Below, in pieces: positions 16,863-24,082 of a stretch of 64,000 bases of DNA. Made by a program: the position numbers and the translations under genes. Under the pieces are notes generated by a model, which saw only the letters and a program-made list of their open reading frames with translations, ran no database searches and had not been told where the DNA came from. Numbering within the stretch: position 1 is the first letter of the stretch; each line of letters opens with the position of its first letter. The DNA comes from an uncultured Stenotrophomonas sp. (lineage in GTDB: Bacteria > Pseudomonadota > Gammaproteobacteria > Xanthomonadales > Xanthomonadaceae), in contig NZ_CAMFIA010000011.1 in NCBI RefSeq assembly GCF_945952405.1, positions 62,001-126,000 of the forward strand, given 5' to 3'.

Positions 16863-16953
16863 ACCGTGCGGCCGTCCGGCTCACCGCCATTCAAGGTAAG
16901 CGATACCAAGGGATGACCGCTATGCTGGCAGCGCACCGGAATGGAAACCACGC

Positions 16954-17379
16954 ATGCCCCGTTTGAACACCGCCCTGGCACTGAACCTAGTTCTGATGCT
17001 GCTGAGCGCTACACCTGCCATGGCCATGGCAACAGACCCGCAAGTCTCCACTGAAGTGTTCGTAGAGCGCGGTGACAACCCCACCTTCACCCTGCTGCAA
17101 GCACCTGCTGTCGTGTATTCAACGGCCGCTGCCCTATCGCCCGATACCTTCCTGCAGGCTCCCATGGGGGTGCTGTTGGTTGCTCAGCTGGATGAGCTGG
17201 GCCAGGTTTCCAACGTGGGGGTGGCGCGGTCCAGCGGAATGCGGGAGATTGATCGTACAGCCCTTGCCGCGGTGGACCAGTGGCGCTTTGAACCGGTCGT
17301 GGTGGGGGGCGTCGCGCGGCCTGCGCGGGTTCGGGTCCGTATGACGTTCGTGCCCACGGCCAAGGCGCCGCCCGGCTGA
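16954..17379 (+). CDS. TonB C-terminal-domain periplasmic protein
   Basis: 141 residues: a signal peptide (LVLMLLSATPAMAMA) and a TonB C-terminal domain (GVLLVAQLDELGQVSNVGVARSSG..IDRTALAAVDQWRFEPV, ending VRVRMTFVP). Genuine TonB has a membrane anchor and a Pro-rich spanning region; both are absent, so this is a stand-alone periplasmic TonB-box-binding fold, not an energy transducer for uptake. Xanthomonadaceae encode many such proteins. Partner unknown. Confidence 0.75.
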   Translation: MPRLNTALALNLVLMLLSATPAMAMATDPQVSTEVFVERGDNPTFTLLQAPAVVYSTAAALSPDTFLQAPMGVLLVAQLDELGQVSNVGVARSSGMREIDRTALAAVDQWRFEPVVVGGVARPARVRVRMTFVPTAKAPPG

Positions 17380-17654
17380 ACCGCCAATCCAATCTGTCGT
17401 AGTTGTCCCGCAGCCATTGCGCCGACTGCGGGTGCTGCCGCGCTTGAAGTCACTAGCGCCAGCCCTTCAAGAGTGTTGTGGCGCTATCGCTTGCTGGCTT
17501 AACACCGTGTGCGGCAATGCCGAGAGCATCAGGACTGGCAATCATCACTCCTTTGATTTTTTGGCATTTGGCATGCCCCCCCGAAGAATCGGGCAAGCAT
17601 AAAGTAGAGGCTTCGCCCCGCATGGCCCCGTGGATCACGAGGAACCAGGTGATG

Positions 17655-18705
17655 AAGGAGTCCCGGTCTTGGAGAGCAGATTGTCTACGTGCTCAGGCAG
17701 GTCCAACTGGGGATGGTGGTCGGCGAGGTGTATCGCAAGATGGATAGTGCGTAGGTAACGTTCTAAGCGTGGCGCAAGAAATACGGCGGGCTGGGGCCGT
17801 CCGAGCTCAAGCGGCTGCGATTGCCGGAGGAGGAAAATCGCAAGCTCAAGGAGTTGGCGGCCGACCTGAGTCTGAACTAGGTAATGCTGCAGGAGCTGGT
17901 CAAAAAGTGCTCTGAGACCTGTCCTGGAGCGTGCCTGGATGGGACGCCTGCAGGAGCGATTTGATAGCAGTGAGCAGCGTGCGCTATGGGTCATGTCGAT
18001 GTCGCCTTGGGCGCTTCCCTGCGCGCCCAAGGTGCGTGTCAGTAGTGCTATCCGCCGCCCGAGGCACGATTGCTCAGACGCGGATTCACTGCGGCTGTGA
18101 GCCCGTGCTGCTGATGCTGCGCCAGGAAGGCTGGCGAGGCAATCACAAGCGCGTGCATCGCATCTACAAAGCAAGGCGGCCCGTCTTTACGGCATTGCCC
18201 GCCACGCCGCGGCCGGAACTGCCGTCGGCGGCAAACAATCGAGATGGCCACTGCACCCACTACTCTGTGGGGCAAGGACTTTGTCAGCAACACCCTGTTC
18301 GCTGGACGTCGTTTCCGGTTGCTACCGATTCTGGATCAGTTCACCCACGAGTGCCTGAAGATCGTTGGGGGATCAGTCCTTGGCAGCAGACGATGTGACC
18401 GAAGCAGTGGCGCGGCTGGTCGCTCGACGCGGCAGGCCGGACGCACCCAACGTGGGTAGCGGCAGCGAGATTGTCGGCAAGGTCACGGGCCGCTGGGCCG
18501 ATGAGAACGGTGTGGAGCTGAATTTCTTCCGAAGGCTTCAAAGGCCGACTGCCGCAGGAAGGAGAAAAATCGAAGCGTGGCGGCGTTTCTATAACGAGGA
18601 GTGCCCCCACAATGCATCAGCATGGAAAACCCTTCGGAATTCACCCAAGAATACGGGCGCCAAGCGAATTCCCAGCCGCCCAAAGAGGGCGAAATCTCTG
18701 CCAAC
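17655..18705 (+). pseudogene. Degenerate IS3-family transposase (orfA + orfB remnant)
   Basis: Translation recovers an IS3-type OrfA (GEQIVYVLRQVQLGMVVGEV, then AWRKKYGGLGPSELKRLR and EEENRKLKELAADLSLN) interrupted in one frame by stops at 17752, 17764 and 17878. OrfB remnants follow in shifting frames: a GKDFVSNTLFAGRRFRLLPI-like DDE segment near 18274-18335, DVTEAVARLVARRGRPDAPN with the catalytic DNG replaced at about 18395-18450, then VTGRWADENGVELNFFRR and a YNEECPHNA segment at about 18480-18620. Several stops and indels mean it is long dead. It borders the AT-rich defence operon. Confidence 0.85.
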
Positions 18706-18919
18706 TGATGGCGCTGTTATTGGGGAGGTGAGTCTTGTATAAATACTCATTGATTGAATATTAAGTAAGAACGGACATCGACGCGAACCGCCCCGTAGCC
18801 ATTACCTCGCTAAGATTCCAAATAAGTTAAGGCACCCATGGCAGCCAGGTGACAATTAGCCCCAATGATATCAAATACCGATCAAATATAGAACTTTATG
18901 GCCATATTTTTATAAAGCT
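18706..18919. other. AT-rich gap at the left edge of the foreign operon
   Basis: Base composition changes abruptly here from the GC-rich chromosome to AT-rich DNA. GAACCGCCCCG near 18786 resembles the start of IS3-type terminal repeats and may be an IS end remnant. No gene or clear terminator was found; AT-rich runs follow the 188-aa gene's stop. Confidence 0.4.
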
Positions 18920-19486
18920 CTAAAATTCAGTACCATCAATTTTATTGATATCAACATCTAAAGAATCCAGCTCACGTCCCCACCACTCAATAGCTTCGTC
19001 CAGCACGTCCCTGCAGTCATCGCCCTCCCATGGTCCGGAGAGAAGCGGACGATAGATGTTTTCGCCGATATCAAAGGTATCGACGTAGGCTTGCTGAACA
19101 GAGCCTTCCACGGAGGTCAAAGTGAGACTCACAAAAACCGGCACCTGCTCCAAGGGATGAACGTTACTCTCATACTCCTTAAGCAAATTATTTCTTTCAC
19201 GCTCTATAAACTCGCGAAAAATTTCATGCTCAGGATCACGCTTCCAGCGGGCGTATGAACACTTTATCAAAGGCTTGAGCTTAGGATTCTTGGCATCCAC
19301 TTTCTCAAGAACATGCCCTACCGCCCGAATCAGCGCGATTGCGCTTGCCCAAATTACGCGCCATCTCTGAAGATCAGCTTCGGACTCCAGCATTGAGCGA
19401 GCCACTCTGCAGTCGCTAAGAACTCTTCTCGCATTGAATGTCATAATTTGGATCTGACCAAGAAGAGGGGACGAATATTCCGACAA
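18920..19486 (-). CDS. Helical protein of unknown function in the defence-like operon
   Basis: 188 residues, mainly helical in the first two thirds (FNARRVLSDCRVARSMLE, RWRVIWASAIALIRAVGHVLE, EFIERERNNLLKEY), then a mixed acidic C-terminus. I do not recognise a family. The RAVGH and RERN segments recall HEPN ribonuclease helices, but the required R-x4-6-H is not seen, so this is only a structural hunch. Last gene of a four-gene minus-strand operon, 28 bases after its upstream neighbour. Codon use is AT-richer than the flanking genome. Confidence 0.6.
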   Translation of the reverse strand: MSEYSSPLLGQIQIMTFNARRVLSDCRVARSMLESEADLQRWRVIWASAIALIRAVGHVLEKVDAKNPKLKPLIKCSYARWKRDPEHEIFREFIERERNNLLKEYESNVHPLEQVPVFVSLTLTSVEGSVQQAYVDTFDIGENIYRPLLSGPWEGDDCRDVLDEAIEWWGRELDSLDVDINKIDGTEF

Positions 19487-19514
19487 AGGTGGTTATAGAT
19501 CAACAGTCAACCAT

Positions 19515-20705
19515 TCAGAGCACATGTGGCCGAACGTTGTGCGCACCCAGCCACTCTTGGTACTTTGAGACATCATAGTTCCCGCCTTGCAGCAACCTCT
19601 CCGTACTTTCAACTAAATTACGTAGCGTCTCAGGACTCTGGAGAGCAGCATCGACATCAATTGTGCGGCCGGCTTTCCGGACAATCTGTATTGCACTGGA
19701 CAGCTCTACTTCCGGAATTTCAATTGAATTGGTCTGTGCCGCAGGAATCATTACCTTGTCGCGCGGAGTTACCCTAAAAACGACCGAAAGCATATCAAGA
19801 TGCTGCGCCTCGACTCGATAGCCGCAGCAACTCGACAACTCAACCGCCGCCGGATCCTGCACCTGATTATGAAGCAAATGCAATAGATACTTTCCAAGAC
19901 CGACTGCAAATATCTTAAGCAAGGGATCGCCGACCAGCTCCCAGTACTGATCGACATCGTCCACCACGCAGCTGTGAGCACCTATCAGTTCCGCCAACTT
20001 CTCCGAAAACGCTTCGCCCAGTTCAATATTCTTTCGAATAGGGGGAGAGAACTTCTCTTGAGCAAGGTTTATGAAATTTGGATGTACTCGCGTAGTTAGC
20101 ATAAAGAGCCAAGGAGTGGTATATCCTCGCTGATGAAACGCTATTTTTTCGATTACATCGAAGATGCTCACACCATCGGTACTAGCACCCAAGTGATCGC
20201 AGAGGTCAAGATTAACCACATCAAACTTACCATATGAAGCCATTCGCTCGTATACGTGAGATCTCGGAGCAGCAATGTCCTGCAGGCGATCAGGAAGCGT
20301 CAGAGAGTCGTCGGTTATTATCCCTTCTTGCCGAAGAACAGACTCAGAGTTAATTTGGCTCCCAGCATCTTCCGCCCCCGCAATTCTCGAGTTGAATCCG
20401 AGAAGCTTAATCTGACCTCCTCCACGTTTTACCGCCTCTCCAATGACTCTGACATCGAACATGTCTTCGCCAGGTAGTGAGAGATAGACGATTGTTTTCC
20501 CCTCGAAGGGCCCCAGTCGCTCCACCTGCATAAGCCACTGATTTTCACGAACAAATTGCTTTGCCGGATGATGCCACGCCTTAAAGTCTACTCGCTTTCT
20601 AGAGGCCACCAAGTCTTCAGGAGGCGAATCTTCCCCATATATATTCTCCAGCAGGGAATCGTCTAGATAGTCCTGCCCATGTCCATCTGGGTCAACTCTA
20701 TTCAT
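19515..20705 (-). CDS. Rossmann-like (possible degenerate methyltransferase) protein of the operon
   Basis: 396 residues. The region from about residue 70 reads GKTIVYLSLPGEDMFDVRVI and, further on, FDVVNLDLCDHLG followed by TPWLFMLTTRVHP. This strand-motif order is that of class I methyltransferase-like Rossmann folds (Trm1/TcmP-like DxDP strand), but the Gly-rich SAM loop is not canonical, so activity is doubtful. The C-terminal third is unassigned. Its ATG overlaps the stop of the GHKL ATPase gene by four bases (ATGA), implying coupled translation. Resembles unnamed hypothetical families found beside ATPase genes in defence contexts. Confidence 0.6.
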   Translation of the reverse strand: MNRVDPDGHGQDYLDDSLLENIYGEDSPPEDLVASRKRVDFKAWHHPAKQFVRENQWLMQVERLGPFEGKTIVYLSLPGEDMFDVRVIGEAVKRGGGQIKLLGFNSRIAGAEDAGSQINSESVLRQEGIITDDSLTLPDRLQDIAAPRSHVYERMASYGKFDVVNLDLCDHLGASTDGVSIFDVIEKIAFHQRGYTTPWLFMLTTRVHPNFINLAQEKFSPPIRKNIELGEAFSEKLAELIGAHSCVVDDVDQYWELVGDPLLKIFAVGLGKYLLHLLHNQVQDPAAVELSSCCGYRVEAQHLDMLSVVFRVTPRDKVMIPAAQTNSIEIPEVELSSAIQIVRKAGRTIDVDAALQSPETLRNLVESTERLLQGGNYDVSKYQEWLGAHNVRPHVL

Positions 20706-22801
20706 TTCGATTCAACTCCGTGAAACACGTAAAGAATGGCCGCGACGAGAGCTTCTTGCTCCGCGTAATCCATGCCCTGAAGTACGTCATACGCCAGCAG
20801 TACTTGCACTAGCGCCTCGACTTTATTCTCTCCTTGACCAGAGGGCATTTGTCGAAGTGCCTTGATCGAAGACACGGTCTTTTTGTGAAGCGCAACTTTT
20901 CCCTGATTTCGCGCAACCTCCACTACCGGAGCATCTGCGATTGTAACTTCAGGCGGCAATTCGTCTGCCTGCCTTTCAGCCCAGACCTTGTTGACGTAGC
21001 TCTGGAGCGCTGTGATTTCTTGCGCTGCCTTAGTTCCAAGACGATCTTTCCTAAGCTTGGCGGCTAGGTCCTTATGCTTGTTCGTCAGCTGCCTTATGCC
21101 ACGCTGAACCCAGCCGGCGACTAACTGCACATGAGGATGTGAGAAGTTAAACGATTCTCTATCAATGTTCAGTGCAGCATCCAGACCGCGACGGATAAAT
21201 ATTTCAGACGTAATTTGCCGGAGACGCGTTAGCTCTGAAACCTGATAATTAAAGAAAGTTGGATCAAAGGATGCACCGCTCGCCCCCCTGATCCGGACTA
21301 GCACACCATTATTCTCTTTCGGGACAATTCGACCAGTCCAAAAAGCATAACCCTCAAGAGAGAGCCCCCCTCCCCTTCGATCAGCTGAAACCTTACTAAG
21401 ATCAGGGCTGTAACTACCCACGAACAAAAGTGACTTAGACAGATTCCTTTCTCCCGCCGGGAGATACTTGAACCTGACCGGGTGTTTTATTTCAACCGAA
21501 TCGATGAATACTCTAAAATCGCCACCGGCCTGAGTCAATCCATCCCTCAACTCTCTCTGCCCCGGGCCCCGAGCTTTAACTGCCTCACGAACCGTCTCTC
21601 CAGGCAACATAGGCACTGCAGTTGACTGGCCTTTTTGCTCGTTCGATATCCAATACAGATCCAGCTGATCGGATGCCTTCAAGTCAAAGGGATGGCTATC
21701 TACATAGCGAACCGGCGCAGACAGACCTAGCGTCCAAAGCATGTTCAAATATGCATCTAAAGTGGAGGAAAGGTCAGGTCTGTCCGTCTTCTTCCCTTGC
21801 TCCTCGACTGCGTCCATTAGTGCAGCCATGCGGTCGCCGATATCGGTCTCATCCGTCCATGGGTAGTGGGACGGGACCTCTACGGTCGTTGCCACACCAG
21901 GCGACGAAGTGGCAACCCATCCCGAGTGGAACATAGGACGTTGAACTCTAATTGAATTTGCCGCCTCCCTGTCTCCATCCTTCTCCGCCTCTTCTCGCTG
22001 AAATACTTGTGACCACCTATCAGAATCTCTCAGAAGGTCCCTGACGCGTGGTTTTACATCTTCTAGTATCAGGTCAGTGCCATGTGAATCTACATCATCC
22101 GCAGGCTGACTCACTATTTCTACGACACCACTAATATACTGATCATCACCTTCAACTTCGGCGTGATCAAATTCCCCTGCGTCTTCCGCGTAGGTTCGCA
22201 GAGATATTTCGGCAATCAGGCGATATTTTTCGCCCTTGACCTTTGTGATTATTCGAAAGCGACGGGCAAGCTGGCTAATCGAGAAGAGTCCAATCCCAAT
22301 CTTTCCGATTAATTGGCGCCCACTAGGTGATTTATCGAGATCAGCGCCAGTAACGCCGAGATCCTCACCCTTCGCGCTCCTCTTTGCACTCCCGCCGATG
22401 TTTTTTACAAGATGGGAAAGGGTGTCGAATGACATCCCATTGCCATCGTCACGCACATATATCCTCGCGAACCTCGGCGCATCTGTCAGAATTGTCACAT
22501 GAGTAGCGTCAGCGTCCCATGCATTCGAAATTAGCTCGCGAAGCGCAGAGGCCGGCTCTCGGTAGATGCCATCGGTGACCCGGGCGATGACTCTATCGCT
22601 TGCTTGAAGGTGAGTTCTGACCGGCTTTCCAGATGAGTCTGGATCGGCCAGATAGGCGGCCAGAGCCTTTTGATTCTCGATGTACTCAGCACTTTTGGTG
22701 CGGATTTCATTCTCGTTCGTCACAGTCCACTCCATTGGCGAGCCATCATCTTCGGGCTCTGCTGTCGATCGATCTAAGGGCAGACCATCCCCATTCAACA
22801 T
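20702..22801 (-). CDS. GHKL (HSP90/MutL/MORC-type) ATPase
   Basis: 699 residues. The Bergerat ATP fold is complete: N-box ELISNAWDADAT (Glu89, Asn93, Asp96), G1 box VRDDGNGMS (118-124) and G2 box GRQLIGKIGIGLFS (161-174). After the ATPase come an S5-like domain and a Lys/Arg-rich helical C-terminus (about residues 560-640). GHKL ATPases of this MORC/MutL-like type occur in bacterial operons with C5 methyltransferases (Iyer, Abhiman and Aravind, 2008). It is the second gene after the methyltransferase, 71 bases downstream of it. No endonuclease motif of the MutL type was seen. Confidence 0.88.
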   Translation of the reverse strand: MLNGDGLPLDRSTAEPEDDGSPMEWTVTNENEIRTKSAEYIENQKALAAYLADPDSSGKPVRTHLQASDRVIARVTDGIYREPASALRELISNAWDADATHVTILTDAPRFARIYVRDDGNGMSFDTLSHLVKNIGGSAKRSAKGEDLGVTGADLDKSPSGRQLIGKIGIGLFSISQLARRFRIITKVKGEKYRLIAEISLRTYAEDAGEFDHAEVEGDDQYISGVVEIVSQPADDVDSHGTDLILEDVKPRVRDLLRDSDRWSQVFQREEAEKDGDREAANSIRVQRPMFHSGWVATSSPGVATTVEVPSHYPWTDETDIGDRMAALMDAVEEQGKKTDRPDLSSTLDAYLNMLWTLGLSAPVRYVDSHPFDLKASDQLDLYWISNEQKGQSTAVPMLPGETVREAVKARGPGQRELRDGLTQAGGDFRVFIDSVEIKHPVRFKYLPAGERNLSKSLLFVGSYSPDLSKVSADRRGGGLSLEGYAFWTGRIVPKENNGVLVRIRGASGASFDPTFFNYQVSELTRLRQITSEIFIRRGLDAALNIDRESFNFSHPHVQLVAGWVQRGIRQLTNKHKDLAAKLRKDRLGTKAAQEITALQSYVNKVWAERQADELPPEVTIADAPVVEVARNQGKVALHKKTVSSIKALRQMPSGQGENKVEALVQVLLAYDVLQGMDYAEQEALVAAILYVFHGVESK

Positions 22802-22872
22802 CTATCAAGACAAATTGAACCGATTTCTCTTCAAGAAGATAAAAATTGTCCTACAGCCTTGATTATTCAATT

Positions 22873-23952
22873 TCATCCAAGCCGAAGCTGGTTCTTTATA
22901 GATTCAGCTATGACCCGCGCAAGAGGGGGCGGAACGGCCTCGCTGACCTGGGTGATCTGGGAAGATAAAGTTCCCTTCAGCACAAAGCTCTCGGGAAATC
23001 CCTGCAGTCTCATAGCCTCAAGGACACTCAACCGGCGGTGCTGTCCAGGGTGGACATGAACCTCCCGATTACCGTAAGCAACTGTAGGACTGGGCTCATG
23101 CCAACTTAAGACCTTAAAGCACCGCCTGTTCTTACTGCCCACACTCATTCGACCATCACTAAATTTTGGCGATTTAGGCTTCATGCACCAATGGTTTGGA
23201 TGATATGGAATAGAAGACTCAGAAAGCCCTCGCTCGAAGTGAACTGGCTCAGGCAAATCACCGATTGCGTCCTTAACCGTTAGTCTCTTCGAAACCTGCT
23301 CAGGCACGATCCAATGCAGATTTCCATAAATCTTTCTATTAAACCCCACAACTATGATGCGTCGCCTGCGTTGAGGAAGGCCGAAGTCGTACGCATCCAA
23401 AACTACCTCGGTCAGGTTAAAATCCCTTGCCAAATCGAGCTTCAGCCTCTCATAGACATGCACATGTTTCGGACCAATGAGGCCCACAACATTCTCAAAG
23501 GCGAAAAAGTGCAAGGGGGATCGTGCGTTTAGCTCATGTACCAATCTTGCATACTGCTCGGGAAGAGAGTGGCGAGGATCATCATCTCTGTCCGCTGTAT
23601 TCGCGCCACTGAAACTTTGACAAGGGGGGCCCCCGATTAGGCCAACAGGGCTGGTCTCTCGGCTTCCACAGTCCGCAACAATTTTTTCAACGGACAGATT
23701 CCTGACATCGGCCACATGGCCCGCAGGAGAGCCTCGACGATTTGCATTGTAAGAATCAATGCTCGACCTCCTAACATCGTACGCAGCAGGAACCGAGAAG
23801 CCGGACTGCTCAAACCCTAGGTCGAGACCGCCGGCGCCACTGAAGATACTAATAACATCACCCGCCCGGCCGCACGACGCTACCAATTGCTCACATTGAG
23901 GCGATTGGCCATTTCCGTGGGACTCAACTACTTGCGGGACATCATGATCCAT
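22873..23952 (-). CDS. C5 cytosine-specific DNA methyltransferase
   Basis: 359 residues with all the key motifs in canonical order: I FSGAGGLDLGF (37-47), IV GGPPCQSFS with catalytic Cys111, VI FAFENVVGL (Glu153), VIII QRRRR (194-198), a target-recognition region, and X QVSEAVPPPLA near the C-terminus. It methylates C5 of cytosine in a specific sequence that cannot be read from the protein. First gene of the AT-rich minus-strand operon; no Vsr nuclease or recognisable restriction enzyme accompanies it. Confidence 0.93.
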   Translation of the reverse strand: MDHDVPQVVESHGNGQSPQCEQLVASCGRAGDVISIFSGAGGLDLGFEQSGFSVPAAYDVRRSSIDSYNANRRGSPAGHVADVRNLSVEKIVADCGSRETSPVGLIGGPPCQSFSGANTADRDDDPRHSLPEQYARLVHELNARSPLHFFAFENVVGLIGPKHVHVYERLKLDLARDFNLTEVVLDAYDFGLPQRRRRIIVVGFNRKIYGNLHWIVPEQVSKRLTVKDAIGDLPEPVHFERGLSESSIPYHPNHWCMKPKSPKFSDGRMSVGSKNRRCFKVLSWHEPSPTVAYGNREVHVHPGQHRRLSVLEAMRLQGFPESFVLKGTLSSQITQVSEAVPPPLARVIAESIKNQLRLG

Positions 23953-24033
23953 CTTACTTCTCTTCGTTGCGCCAAGGCAGCGATCGGCGACTGCCGACTT
24001 CTACTTCCCAGCATATGAAAATTCCAACCAACA

Positions 24034-24063
24034 AAATAGGGCGACCCTGCGGTCGCCCTATTT
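24034..24063 (-). terminator. Rho-independent terminator of aceE
   Basis: Perfect 13-bp stem AAATAGGGCGACC / GGTCGCCCTATTT with a CTGC loop. It lies 20 bases past the aceE stop and is followed on the minus strand by TTTTGTTGG. It marks the right edge of the AT-rich insert, because GC-rich core sequence resumes immediately to its right. Confidence 0.9.
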
Positions 24064-24082
24064 GCTTCTAGCAGGTGCTCAA

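Noticed and set aside
18920..19486. Calling the 188-residue protein a HEPN ribonuclease
   Set aside because: Helices look suggestive, but the R-x4-6-H motif is absent (the nearest is RAVGH, three residues between).
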